This document shows, one piece after another, positions 46,380-55,387 of a stretch of 64,000 bases of DNA. Made by a program: the position numbers and the translations under genes. Position 1 is the stretch's first letter, and each line of letters starts with the position of its first letter. The notes under the pieces are model-generated. The model was given only the letters and a program-made list of their open reading frames with translations, was not told the origin of the DNA and did no database searches. The stretch is from Psychrobacillus sp. NEAU-3TGS (GTDB taxonomy: Bacteria; Bacillota; Bacilli; Bacillales_A; Planococcaceae), in the NCBI RefSeq assembly GCF_029955155.1, contig NZ_JAPNOZ010000010.1:527661-591660 (forward strand). Direction: 5' to 3'.

Positions 46380-47307
46380 ATGGAGTCTTCGACTGAAAAG
46401 AAGAGAAAAAAATGGCCCAAGATTGTCGGCATTATCGTAGTTAGTATTCTTGGGTTGATAGTTTATGGCTCCATAGTTTACAAAGATTTAACTGAGACGG
46501 CAAAACAGATGCATGAACCTATTGAACGCAAAGTGTCCGAGAAACGAAAGGAATCTGTTGCATTTACGAAGAAGGAACCTTTTTCTGTACTTGTTCTTGG
46601 AGTGGATGAGCGTAGCAATGATAAAGGGCGCTCGGATACAATGATCGTGATGACAGTCAATCCAACTTCTAAATCTACTAAAATGCTCAGTATCCCTCGA
46701 GACACCTACACGGAGATAATCGGTAGAGGTGTGACGGACAAGATTAATCATGCATATGCTTTTGGTGGCATTGAGATGTCGATGAATACTGTAGAAAATT
46801 TACTCGATATTCCCATAGACTATGTTGTACAAGTTAATATGGAAAGTTTTAAAGATATTGTAGATGCAATAGGTGGGATTACTGTTACTAATTCTTTAAA
46901 TTTCACTTCAGGTAGTTATACTTTCCCTAAAGGTGTGAACAAACTTAGTGGAGATGAAGCGCTAGAATTTACTCGTATGCGGTACGAGGATCCTCGAGGC
47001 GATTTTGGACGTCAGGATCGTCAAAAACAAGTTATACAAGCAGTATTACGTGAAGGTGCAACTATTAATAGCTTACTTAACTATAAAATATTTTGATGCA
47101 ATTGGGAAGAATATTCGTACTAATATGACGTTTGATGAAATGGTCGATGTTCAAGCTAACTACCGGGATGCGGTAGGACATGTGGATCAGCTTTACATTA
47201 AAGAAGGTCAAGGCGAGACAATCGATGGAATTTGGTACTATAAGATGGATGATGAGGAGCTTTTAGCTATAAGTGCGGCTCTAAAAACTCATTTAGAGTT
47301 AAAATAA
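46380..47307 (+). pseudogene. LytR-CpsA-Psr (LCP) transferase gene with a frameshift near its end
   Basis: Two frames encode one ~308-residue LCP protein: an N-terminal membrane helix, FSVLVLGVDERSNDKGRSDTM, MLSIPRDTYTEI, DKINHAYAFGG and EFTRMRYEDPRGDFGRQDRQ, all diagnostic arginine/aspartate motifs for pyrophosphate-lipid binding. Near 47085-47088 (an AAAA run) the frame shifts by one base; the remaining residues (YFDAIGKNIRTNMTFDEM onward) complete the family fold. Catalytic motifs all precede the shift. It attaches polymers to peptidoglycan. Decay or sequencing error are both possible. Confidence 0.82.
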
Positions 47308-47310
47308 ACA

Positions 47311-47348
47311 AAAATCCCTTTGGCAGTGAACTTTACTAAAGGGATTTT
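47311..47348. terminator. bidirectional terminator
   Basis: An 11-bp perfect stem, AAAATCCCTTT (47311-47321) with AAAGGGATTTT (47338-47348), between the convergent LCP gene and the next minus-strand gene. Confidence 0.85.
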
Positions 47349-47354
47349 CGTTTA

Positions 47355-48071
47355 TTATTGGCTTCCAAGTGCTTTTTTTAATATACCATCACGCCGTGCT
47401 TTTTTGGTCGCTTCGTATTCATCTTTGAAGCTTTGTGCGTAGGATTTATCGTAGCCATTTGCAGCTAGATCTTTTTCTACTGCACCTATTACTGCGTGGA
47501 AAACTGTATCCGTGCTTGCTTCTAGATCGCCTGCTGCTGCAGTGTATTTACTGTAAAAATAACCGAAATCTACTTTTTCTCCACTTGCTTTTTTGCTGTT
47601 GTATTCGGTTACTGCTCGTCCAATGAGTGCATTAATCTTGGTATCTGCTTGTGCTTCTAATCCTTCGAATGCCGGTCTGTATTTATCCTTTATCGATGCA
47701 ACTGTTGGTTTTTCGGTCGAGGATGTTGTTGACGTACCCGTACCGCTTGAGTTGTTTACTGGGCTCGTTGAATCAGTGCTAGTCCCTGCCGTTTTTCCAC
47801 CTAACTTTTCTTCGTTCGTTGGTGAACTTGTTGCACTAGTATTAGTATTATTATCAGATGCCTCTGTCTCTCCTATAACAACTTTCCCCTGTTCATCGAT
47901 GACAAGTGCAGTTCCATCCGGGAGTTCCACTTTGTATGGGTCTGCGACAATCTCACTAACTTCTTCATCAGCCACGTCATACTCTTTAAATTTAAACATA
48001 TAGAGCAAGTAGCCTCCTCCAGCGAGTATGATGACTAAAGCCGCTATTAAAAAGATTTTTAGTTTCTTCAT
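47355..48071 (-). CDS. membrane-anchored protein of unknown function
   Basis: A 238-residue protein: one N-terminal membrane helix (about 5-25), an acidic segment with VELPDGTALVIDEQGKV, a Ser/Thr/Gly-rich linker (about 72-128) and a helical C-terminal domain (about 130-238) made of two similar-looking halves with YRPAFEGLEAQADTKINALI and YTAAAGDLEASTDTVFHAVI. The internal repeat suggests a duplicated helical hairpin. ATG 48071 follows AAAGGAG. I do not recognise the family. It is probably displayed outside the membrane. Confidence 0.75.
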   Translation of the reverse strand: MKKLKIFLIAALVIILAGGGYLLYMFKFKEYDVADEEVSEIVADPYKVELPDGTALVIDEQGKVVIGETEASDNNTNTSATSSPTNEEKLGGKTAGTSTDSTSPVNNSSGTGTSTTSSTEKPTVASIKDKYRPAFEGLEAQADTKINALIGRAVTEYNSKKASGEKVDFGYFYSKYTAAAGDLEASTDTVFHAVIGAVEKDLAANGYDKSYAQSFKDEYEATKKARRDGILKKALGSQ

Positions 48072-48157
48072 AGGATTCTCCTTTGTCTATCGTAATTCTA
48101 CCAATAGTTTAGCATGAAGAATAAGAGAAGAGTAGAATAAAGTCAGATAATGCAGAA

Positions 48158-48191
48158 AATCCCTTCACCTGTTGTCGATGTGAAGGGATTT
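48158..48191 (-). terminator. intrinsic terminator of the SbsC-like gene
   Basis: A perfect 12-bp stem, AAATCCCTTCAC (48158-48169) with GTGAAGGGATTT (48180-48191), just past the stop codon at 48207. Confidence 0.85.
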
Positions 48192-48206
48192 GTGTATAGA
48201 TTTTGC

Positions 48207-49436
48207 TTATTCAAATGTGATTTTAAAGTCAACGTCTAACGCTGAACCATTGTCTACAGTAATTTTAAGCGTCACTGTTTGTCCTTTTAAATCTTTTAGA
48301 GTAGCAACTCCTGCTGGGAATGCATTTGTAATATAAGTTACAGCTTCTAGAGATGTAGGATTGTGTCCATTTACTTTAGTTACACCTAATTGTTTCGTAA
48401 ATGTTTGGTAGAATCCTTTTCCTAAAAAGTCTGCTACTACAAGGTCTTCTTTCACAACTTTAACCGTAAGAGAATTCGAACCAGTTGTTGAAGCTGTTGC
48501 TATATTAGATTGCTCTGCATTAAGCAATTTTACTAAACTAGCAACCTTCGTATTTAATACTTCTTGTTGAGATGGTTGAGAAGGTGTGTCATCTCCGCCA
48601 CCGCCTGTTGCTGGTGGATCAACTGGAGTAACTACTGGTGGTGTCACAGGTGGAGTTACTGGTGTAGTATCGCCCACAGCTGTTTTCACTTTAGCTACTT
48701 CTGTTAACAATGCAGCAATGAATTTGTTAGTTGATGCATTTGGAAGACGGTTTAATAGCGCTTCGATTTCTGCAAACTCTGTTTTAGCTTCTGCTTTTTT
48801 ACCAGCTTTCAATAAATCGTTGATTTCTGTAATTTTCATTGTGATTGTTACAGGCACCATTAATTCATTACGTTTTGCATCTGCTGGTTTTTTGTACTCT
48901 TCTAGTAGAAGATCACGAGCTGCTTTACCAGAGAAACGGTATAGAATCGCTGTTCTACCTTTTAATTGATAAGATAATTTGTGGTACCCTTTTTCCACAG
49001 CTGCAAAGTCATTTCTTTCTTGTGCTGTTGCGATTTCATTCATGATTGGCACTAAATATTTTGTTGCATAATTGTATGCATCAATATATGGTACTAATCC
49101 GCCTGAAATTTTTTCGTTGTAAAGCGTGTCGATTTCTTTCAACTTCGCATTCTTTTGTGCAGAAGATAGTTTAGAAGAGACCACTGCACTTCTAGTAAGT
49201 TGATAATTTTTCTTCGCACTGTTTAACGCAGGGTAAAGTGTGCTACTTGGAGCAAGCTTCCCATCTAGTGACGGATACACATAATGTGTCGTCGCTTTGT
49301 TCAGTTCAGCCTTTACCTTATTCACCGATTGATCCACGGATGAATTTGTCGCCCCAAATGCAGCGGATGAAAATGATAATACCGATGTGGTAAGTAGTAC
49401 TGCTGCTGTCGTTTGCTTGATAAGACGTTTACTCAT
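48207..49436 (-). CDS. secreted SbsC-like S-layer-type protein
   Basis: A 409-residue secreted protein: signal peptide ending AAFGA, then a ~230-residue all-helical, lysine- and tyrosine-rich region (KVKAELNKATTHYVYPSLDG, YLVPIMNEIATAQERND) resembling the helical domain of S-layer protein SbsC, which binds secondary cell wall polymer. A Pro/Gly-rich linker (VTPPVTPPVVTPVDPP, GGGGDD) leads to a ~95-residue C-terminal domain. ATG 49436 is chosen because GAGGAGG precedes it and the signal peptide follows. The match to SbsC is by pattern only. It may anchor to the wall polymer. Confidence 0.72.
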   Translation of the reverse strand: MSKRLIKQTTAAVLLTTSVLSFSSAAFGATNSSVDQSVNKVKAELNKATTHYVYPSLDGKLAPSSTLYPALNSAKKNYQLTRSAVVSSKLSSAQKNAKLKEIDTLYNEKISGGLVPYIDAYNYATKYLVPIMNEIATAQERNDFAAVEKGYHKLSYQLKGRTAILYRFSGKAARDLLLEEYKKPADAKRNELMVPVTITMKITEINDLLKAGKKAEAKTEFAEIEALLNRLPNASTNKFIAALLTEVAKVKTAVGDTTPVTPPVTPPVVTPVDPPATGGGGDDTPSQPSQQEVLNTKVASLVKLLNAEQSNIATASTTGSNSLTVKVVKEDLVVADFLGKGFYQTFTKQLGVTKVNGHNPTSLEAVTYITNAFPAGVATLKDLKGQTVTLKITVDNGSALDVDFKITFE

Positions 49437-49667
49437 GTAACTCCTCCTCTTTTTTAGTAATAGATTGCCTTTAAATTGACAATATATTTCAACAATTTTA
49501 ATATTACTATTTAACTGGAAACTATTCAACTTTTTTAATGGATTGGATTTCCAGTAGAAGCTAGCGATTGACAAAATTCTGAATTTTATTAACCTCTCTC
49601 CATACCAAAAGACAACAATAAGTGATATGATAAACGCAAGAAAACGCAGGAAAAGAGGAAGCTATAA

Positions 49668-49922
49668 ATGCATCAACATTTGAGCAAGAAGAGAAAGACG
49701 GAGCATGTTATTTTAGGAGTCGATATGGGGACTAGTGACTTGATCGATATTCTTAAAAGATCAGGTAATCGGAATATTTCAGTAATAGATTATGAAGCAG
49801 AGGCGGACAAGCTTGCATTAGGATCTACCATGTTTTATTCTCCCAAATTAGCAAAGCAAGAACTAGAAGATTCGAAGAAAATAGTGTTCCATAAATACTT
49901 GGACCCTAAATTGAGACGCTGA
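49668..49922 (+). CDS. small conserved-looking hypothetical protein
   Basis: An 84-residue soluble, charged protein with GAGGAAG upstream of ATG 49668. The middle (ILGVDMGTSDLIDILKRSGN) resembles a small alpha/beta unit. No membrane segment or known motif was recognised. It ends a few bases before a palindromic repeat that may serve as its terminator. Confidence 0.55.
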   Translation: MHQHLSKKRKTEHVILGVDMGTSDLIDILKRSGNRNISVIDYEAEADKLALGSTMFYSPKLAKQELEDSKKIVFHKYLDPKLRR

Positions 49923-49928
49923 AATTGT

Positions 49929-49983
49929 TCCCTGTGTAAGGAACAATTTAGCTCTATCTCTCAAATTATCTCTTACGCAGGGA
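49929..49983. repeat. diverged copy of the palindromic repeat
   Basis: TCCCTGTGTAAGGAACAATT (from 49929) and TCTTACGCAGGGA (to 49983) are the arms, with a longer, diverged centre. The stop codon of the SEC-C gene (49973) lies inside the right arm. Confidence 0.65.
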
Positions 49984-51034
49984 CAGCTGAAAACTCTTCA
50001 ATTTCTTCAAAATACTTTTGAACCGTCGACGTTGATACTTCGAACATGGCTGCTATTTCTTTATTTGTCCATGGGAATTCATCTGCAGATAAACGTTCTT
50101 TTGCAAAACGGATTGCACCAGCTGCTGTGGCTCCTGCTTTTCGTGGGTTTGGAGCACATTCGGTTAAGTAGGTACGAAAAATACGGATAAGTTCGTCGTT
50201 CTTTATCCCTTTTTCTTTCATCATATCTTCCAAAGCTACGAGCATTTCTGTTTGTTTTTCCGTCATTGTTGGATCTTGTTTCTCGTTATCACTTACCATA
50301 GTCTGACTTTCCATATTGACTTTAGGTGTTTCATCCTCGCTTTTTTCACTTACATGGATGAATGTTAAGCAGTCTAGCATATGTTCACAGTAAAACGCTT
50401 GTGTATCTAGTTTGCTTTCTGTGGCAAGCTGCTTCACTTGCTTTAAGCTCTCTGAAATTCTATCTGGCAAGAATGCTACACCCGAAAGAATCATAATGCC
50501 ATTTTCTCCTCGGCGACTATCCGGTAACACGATGCCTACTACATAACTTCCTATTTCAGCTTTTGAATCTCCGCCTAATGTTTCTAACTCATACACATTG
50601 CCATCCACAATTTCCTTCAATTGAATAAACGATTGCTGTGTCTCTAATACTTCCCCGATTATCATCATAGGGCTTGTCCACTTCTCTAGTACTTGAATGA
50701 CAGATGGACGTATTGTTTTTTGCAATTGTTTTTCTACGTATTTTGTCCAAATATCTTGCTTTTGTAATAGTAAATAGTAATCTACCAGTTGCTGCTCGAT
50801 TCGATTTGATGGCCAGAATCCTTTTAATCTTGCATTCCATTTGTTCAGTAGAAGACGAAGCTCATATATGTCTTTTCGTTCTGGATATTCTTTATAAAAG
50901 TTTTCGATGATGGAGCTCAATTCTTTGTCGACCACTTGCTGAAGCGATACGACTTCTTTGCCACCATGACATTTTTTATATTTTTTCCCACTCCCGCACG
51001 GACATGGGTTATTGCGTCCTATAGTCATTTCCAA
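49973..51034 (-). CDS. SEC-C motif protein with C-terminal helix-turn-helix
   Basis: A 353-residue protein. The N-terminal zinc-binding SEC-C motif is [17 protein letters not shown] (about 8-23). A long alpha-helical middle follows, then a C-terminal segment [40 protein letters not shown] that reads like a helix-turn-helix preceded by a cyclin-type helix, as in TFIIB. SEC-C motifs bind zinc and are found in SecA and in many small regulators; the DNA-binding end suggests transcription control. TTG 51034 has GGCGGG at six bases; ATG 51028 is the alternative. Confidence 0.78.
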   Translation of the reverse strand: MEMTIGRNNPCPCGSGKKYKKCHGGKEVVSLQQVVDKELSSIIENFYKEYPERKDIYELRLLLNKWNARLKGFWPSNRIEQQLVDYYLLLQKQDIWTKYVEKQLQKTIRPSVIQVLEKWTSPMMIIGEVLETQQSFIQLKEIVDGNVYELETLGGDSKAEIGSYVVGIVLPDSRRGENGIMILSGVAFLPDRISESLKQVKQLATESKLDTQAFYCEHMLDCLTFIHVSEKSEDETPKVNMESQTMVSDNEKQDPTMTEKQTEMLVALEDMMKEKGIKNDELIRIFRTYLTECAPNPRKAGATAAGAIRFAKERLSADEFPWTNKEIAAMFEVSTSTVQKYFEEIEEFSAVPA

Positions 51035-51146
51035 TTCATATCCCGCCTTTTTTTACCTATCATATCGCTTAGTTTAGTGGTATTGCAAACGTTTCTTCTA
51101 ATGTTCTAACATTCACCAAAATCCGACTTTTTTCTATGTTTTTGCT

Positions 51147-51189
51147 TCCCTGTGTAAGACACAATTCAGAATTGTGTCTTACACAGGGA
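51147..51189. repeat. 43-bp palindromic repeat, perfect copy
   Basis: Perfect 21-base arms (TCCCTGTGTAAGACACAATT + C and its complement) around one central A. Compared with the copy at 25148 an A:T pair in the stem is replaced by C:G on both arms, so the pairing is conserved. Confidence 0.88.
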
Positions 51190-51339
51190 GTAGATAACGA
51201 CTGTTTGTTTTAGACAGGATGATACCAATTGGAATATTAGTCCTACCGATCTCATACGATGTATATAAGTGAAACTTCATGCAAGTAGGGGTTTCCTACC
51301 CGTTATAGCGGGATTAAAAGAACGCAGGAGGAATTTCAT

Positions 51340-52089
51340 ATCGTATGTTCTAATTGTAGTCACGAACAAGCCATTGGGAACTTTTGTGGAATATGTGGTG
51401 AAAAATTAGAAGAGCCGAGTGTTGTAGTGAAAAAAAGATCTTCCGCTCAACAGGTTGAACCGAATATCCATATAGAAAAGATTAAAAAGCAGTCCAAAGT
51501 GTACAGAGCCTATTTTGTACAGCAATTAAAAAATCCTTCAAGAGCATTTGAGCAAGGAGAAAAGGATTTTACGAACGGCTTGCTTAGCATTATTTTGTTT
51601 GCCATTGTGTACACCATTTCTCTATTTTTAGTTGTGAACCGGAACTATTTTGGGGAGTCTTTAGGCTTTTTTCCTTTTTTCTTTCAGGTTATGTTACTTG
51701 TATTTTTGCTCTTTGGTATTGCGGTGTTTGCACTTTTTATCGCGAATAACTTTTTTGGTTCTCCAAATTCGGTGAAGGCTATTGTTAGTTTTTATGGAGG
51801 GCAGCTGTCTCCTGTTTTAGTGAGTGTTGGGCTCGCGTTTTTGCTGATGGTTATTCAATCTTTTACATATGGGCAGTTTGTATTGGTCGTTAGTTTTATA
51901 TTTGCTTTGTTTGTGTTGCCGCTGTATTTGGTTAGTTTTTTAGCAACTAAAAAGGCACCTGGCATGGATTCTTTGTATGGTTTTATTCTTTATATTTTGG
52001 TGTTTGTTTTGGTGATGTTGATTTTGGTGACTATTTTGGCCGGAACGATGCTGGGGACTTATTTGGACCGGATGATTTATTTGATTTGA
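51340..52089 (+). CDS. zinc-ribbon integral membrane protein, apparent ATC start
   Basis: About 249 residues. The N-terminus has a zinc ribbon, CSNCSHEQAIGNFCGICGEKL, then a charged stretch and, from about residue 80, five or six hydrophobic segments. An AGGAGG box lies eight bases before ATC at 51340, and the codons between ATC and the zinc ribbon are in frame; no ATG, GTG or TTG is available upstream of the ribbon. The first ordinary start, GTG 51427, would cut the ribbon off. The start codon is therefore either the rare ATC or a point change from ATG. Family not recognised; stress or phage-shock-like membrane proteins share this layout. Confidence 0.7.
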   Translation: MVCSNCSHEQAIGNFCGICGEKLEEPSVVVKKRSSAQQVEPNIHIEKIKKQSKVYRAYFVQQLKNPSRAFEQGEKDFTNGLLSIILFAIVYTISLFLVVNRNYFGESLGFFPFFFQVMLLVFLLFGIAVFALFIANNFFGSPNSVKAIVSFYGGQLSPVLVSVGLAFLLMVIQSFTYGQFVLVVSFIFALFVLPLYLVSFLATKKAPGMDSLYGFILYILVFVLVMLILVTILAGTMLGTYLDRMIYLI

Positions 52090-52163
52090 ATGGTTGTTTG
52101 GGGTTTGTCGTTGCTTGCTTTGTCTTTTTAAGCCGTTTATTGGATTTTGGTTGCGCAAAAAGT

Positions 52164-52203
52164 AAAGCTCTGCAGAGATGTTTTCTTCTCTGCAGAGCTT
52201 TTT
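52164..52203. terminator. bidirectional terminator
   Basis: A 14-bp perfect stem, AAAGCTCTGCAGAG (52164-52177) with CTCTGCAGAGCTTT (52188-52201), and T-rich tail, between convergent genes. Confidence 0.9.
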
Positions 52204-52206
52204 CGA

Positions 52207-52689
52207 TTACTGGGTCAGTTTTTCTCTCAGTTTTAATAGTAAGCGTTCGCGTCTTTTTTTAATGCCTGGGATTGTTATGCCTGCGCGTGTTGCGGCTTGT
52301 TGAAGGGAGATACCTTCGACAAAAATCCAGAGCAACAGCTCGCGTTCATTTTCTGTTAAGTTTTCTAATGCGATTCCTAGTTCTTCGTTGACGAAGCTTG
52401 TGACGAGTGACTTTTCCAGTAGAATGGATAGTTTTTCATCCTCCACTACATCGATATATTCTTCCTGATGCTTTTCCTTTTTTAGCTCATCCAGCATTGC
52501 CCCGTATATGCATCGATAGGCATATGGTGCGAAATCCCCTTTCACTGCATCGAACTTTACCCAAGCTTTCCATAAAGCAATTCTTCCAGCTTGTCTATAA
52601 AGCTCATGATTTTTGTAAATATGCAATTTGCGAATGCAGGCAGAAATCATTGGTTCAAATTGCGGCAGTACTTTTTCAAAAGTGTTCAC
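52207..52689 (-). CDS. sigma-70 family RNA polymerase sigma factor
   Basis: A 160-residue sigma factor. Region 2 is at about 5-75 (YRQAGRIALWKAWVKFD, GDFAPYAYRCIYGAMLDELKK) and region 4 at about 105-155 (LTENERELLLWIFVEGISLQQAATRAGITIPGIKKR) with a helix-turn-helix. It is shorter than housekeeping sigmas and lacks regions 1.1 and 3. No anti-sigma gene is visible beside it. GTG 52689 follows AAAGGAA. It lies near comK on the same strand, but a functional link is only suggestive. Confidence 0.88.
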   Translation of the reverse strand: MNTFEKVLPQFEPMISACIRKLHIYKNHELYRQAGRIALWKAWVKFDAVKGDFAPYAYRCIYGAMLDELKKEKHQEEYIDVVEDEKLSILLEKSLVTSFVNEELGIALENLTENERELLLWIFVEGISLQQAATRAGITIPGIKKRRERLLLKLREKLTQ

Positions 52690-52872
52690 TATGCGTTCCT
52701 TTTGACTCGTGCACGATTCGGTTATTCCTAGGTAGGTTTAGGATATATGGAATTTCGCGAACGTACGAATGGGCATACGCACAGTATGTAGGTTGAAACT
52801 ACTTGTTTGATAGGGAGAAGTTATTTATTTGTTCTTATCGAAAGTAAAATACTACTACAAATGAATGAACAG

Positions 52873-52904
52873 AAAAAAGCAGACGAAGTTTTCGACTGCT
52901 TTTT
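52873..52904 (-). terminator. terminator after comK
   Basis: AAAAAGCAG pairs with CTGCTTTTT, plus inner TCGAA/TTCG pairing, followed on the minus strand by Ts. Just past the comK stop. Confidence 0.75.
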
Positions 52905-52917
52905 CTTTTCAGCTTTT

Positions 52918-53400
52918 TTACTCTGAATGCTCCATATTGCTAAATATACTGATCGCTGTATGTAATCTTTGTTGTTGTTTTAGTAATACATTTTTGGAGG
53001 CTTTTAAGGTCAGGTGAATTCCGTTGTCAAATACGATTTGCGATTTTCCATTACCTAACTCGTTTACGTAGAAGTGATGATTAAATATCCAAACACACTC
53101 AATATTTTTGTATGATAATGTTGGGAATGCACCGAACTCATTCGGATTAATGAGTACAGGTGTTTTCTGATTGTAATCCATGACTTCTTTCGTTGCTTTC
53201 ATACGACCCTCTATTGTAGAGGCATAGCGTATGCAAGCATTGTTAAGTAACTCCAGTACAGATACTTTTGAATAATGAATTCCGTGCGTTGTCGTGATTT
53301 TCGATTTGTTTCCATTCGTAAAATACGGTTCAACTGCTAATACTCTTCGATTAATCAACTTGGAATCTTTCTCTTTCAAATCGTTGTTCATTTTTTTCAC
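52918..53400 (-). CDS. comK: competence transcription factor ComK
   Basis: A 160-residue ComK-family protein. Aligned by eye with B. subtilis ComK (192 residues) it matches RRVLAVEP, LELLNNACIRYASTIEGRMKATKEVM, PVLINPNEFGAFPTLSYKN, and CVWIFNHHFYV. It activates DNA-uptake genes at K-boxes. It stops about 30 residues earlier than B. subtilis ComK, so the C-terminal FMLYP-containing segment bound by MecA is absent. GTG 53400 has GGAG seven bases upstream; an ATG follows three codons later. A terminator follows. Confidence 0.88.
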   Translation of the reverse strand: MKKMNNDLKEKDSKLINRRVLAVEPYFTNGNKSKITTTHGIHYSKVSVLELLNNACIRYASTIEGRMKATKEVMDYNQKTPVLINPNEFGAFPTLSYKNIECVWIFNHHFYVNELGNGKSQIVFDNGIHLTLKASKNVLLKQQQRLHTAISIFSNMEHSE

Positions 53401-53618
53401 GTTATTCTCCTTCTTCCCTCCTTTATTCCCCTATCCTTCTACATATTATCAAATATAGGAAACTATGTATAGTTATAATTTACAAATAATAATAAATTTT
53501 TTGAAACTTTTGATTCACTCTTTATATAAGACAAATTATTCAGAAAAGTTTGTGCACAAGGATATAAAAATAGTCTATACTATTATGAAACTACCAAACT
53601 TAAGGGAGAGGCAGCCAA

Positions 53619-55202
53619 ATGAAAAGGTTCATCGTATTTTTTGCACTTGTTGTTCTTTTATTTTCAAGTTTTAGTAATGTCTCTGCTGCTCCTTTGTATA
53701 AGGATGTTGGAGATAATCATCCGGCAAAAGCAGAGCTGGATTTTTTGGCTTCGAAAGGCATTATAGCCGGTGACCCCGGAAGAAACTTCGGAGTGGATGC
53801 GGAGATTTCTCGTTTAGAAGCTGCGGAAATGATTGTGAAGTCCCTTGGTCTCGATACATCAAGCCCAGTAGATCCGAATTTTACGGATGTGACCGCTAAC
53901 CACCCAAGCTTTTCAATTATGGCGACTCTTGTAAACAGCGAGATTATGAGAGCCGATGAGAATGGAGCATTCAATCCAGATGCCCCATTTACAAGAGGAG
54001 AAGCCGCTGTCTTTGTTGTAAGAGCTTTTGATCTGAAAGGGGCATCCAAGAAGTCATTTGTCGATGTGTCACCGACTTATTGGGTTGCAGAGTCTATTAG
54101 TACACTGCAAGCATTGAACATTGTAACTGGCTATGCAGACAACACATTTAAGCCATTAGCGAACATTACAAAAGTAGATTTTGCTATATTTATTGCTCGG
54201 GCAATAAATTCCGAATTCCGAATAAAAACACCGACGGTTCCACCAGTTCAACCTACACCGACCGTTCCTGCTTCTTGCGAAAAACCAAGCAAGACAAAAA
54301 CAGTGAAAGTGAACGTTCAAGTTACATCTCTTTGGCATAAGCCTGGCATAGATAGAGCCGTAGACCGTCCTTCTATTTCTACTCCAGTAGACATTTCTAA
54401 ATGGATGAAAACGATGAATCTCAAACAAAAATGGTGGCTTGTAGACAAAACGGATACGCAAGCGTTGTTCGGAGATGAAGTCGTTGTCTTACAAAAAAGT
54501 GGCAAATGGTCCAAAGTAGCAATTAAAGACCAGTATGTACCCTATCAAAAAGAAGGCTATCCTGGTTGGGTTCCAACATCGCATCTATATGAAACTACAA
54601 CAGATACTACCAATTGTTCGATTGCTATCGTGAATGCAAAATCTTCTACTTTATATAGCGATACAAAGAAAAAGAATAAATATATAGATATTAGCTATAC
54701 AACGATTCTTCCTGTAGTAAAAGAAGAAGGCGAATGGCTACATGTGCTTACTCCTCAAAATGGCATCAAGTACTTGCCTAAAAAGGATGCAAAAGTACAC
54801 AAGAATTACGCAGCAGTTCCAAAACCAACTCAAAAAGATATCGTGAATAGCGCCAAAATGTTCCTAGGTCTTCCTTATCTTTGGGCGGGTGCATCCTCCT
54901 TTGGATTTGACTGTTCTGGCATCATTTACTCTGTATATAAAAACCATGGGATTCTCATTCCTCGCGACTCGTTTTATCAAGCAACGAAAGGAACACCTGT
55001 CTCAAAGAGTAAATTACAGCCTGGTGATCTCGTCTTTTTTGCTGGCAACGGCGGAAAAGGAAAGGTGTATCATGTGGGATTGTATGTAGGAGATGGTAAA
55101 ATGCTTCATGCACCGAACGCTTCGGATAAAGTGAAGATCGAATCTATTTCAGCTGGCGTTTATAAGCGAAACTATGCTGGTGCTCGGAGATATTTGGATT
55201 AA
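53619..55202 (+). CDS. SLH-anchored NlpC/P60 cell-wall hydrolase
   Basis: A 527-residue secreted protein: signal peptide (1-23), three SLH domains (about 25-80, 87-142, 146-200; each with FxDV and a TRGEAA- or SRLEAA-like motif), a Pro-rich linker, two SH3-like regions (about 225-395) and a C-terminal NlpC/P60 domain with Cys432 in GFDCSGI, His485 in YHVGLYV and His497. It is predicted to cut peptide stems in peptidoglycan while SLH domains hold it on the secondary cell wall polymer. GGGAG before ATG 53619 supports the start. A terminator follows. Confidence 0.92.
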   Translation: MKRFIVFFALVVLLFSSFSNVSAAPLYKDVGDNHPAKAELDFLASKGIIAGDPGRNFGVDAEISRLEAAEMIVKSLGLDTSSPVDPNFTDVTANHPSFSIMATLVNSEIMRADENGAFNPDAPFTRGEAAVFVVRAFDLKGASKKSFVDVSPTYWVAESISTLQALNIVTGYADNTFKPLANITKVDFAIFIARAINSEFRIKTPTVPPVQPTPTVPASCEKPSKTKTVKVNVQVTSLWHKPGIDRAVDRPSISTPVDISKWMKTMNLKQKWWLVDKTDTQALFGDEVVVLQKSGKWSKVAIKDQYVPYQKEGYPGWVPTSHLYETTTDTTNCSIAIVNAKSSTLYSDTKKKNKYIDISYTTILPVVKEEGEWLHVLTPQNGIKYLPKKDAKVHKNYAAVPKPTQKDIVNSAKMFLGLPYLWAGASSFGFDCSGIIYSVYKNHGILIPRDSFYQATKGTPVSKSKLQPGDLVFFAGNGGKGKVYHVGLYVGDGKMLHAPNASDKVKIESISAGVYKRNYAGARRYLD

Positions 55203-55208
55203 CATTGG

Positions 55209-55242
55209 AAAAGGCTAAAACCGAATAGGTTTTGGGCCTTTT
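55209..55242 (+). terminator. terminator of the SLH-NlpC gene
   Basis: AAAAGGC-x-AAAACC pairs with GGTTTT-x-GGCCTTTT with a small mismatch, loop GAATA, then Ts. Confidence 0.75.
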
Positions 55243-55387
55243 CTTTGCTTTGTGTTTTGTTTGTAGAGTTCGCCGGGGAGTTTGCCGTGTGGGCGGTGCG
55301 GTTTTTCGTGTTTAGTAGAATTGCACTCTTTTATTCGAACGTTCATTCGTGTATATTTATAATATACCAATTAAAGGAGAATAAATT

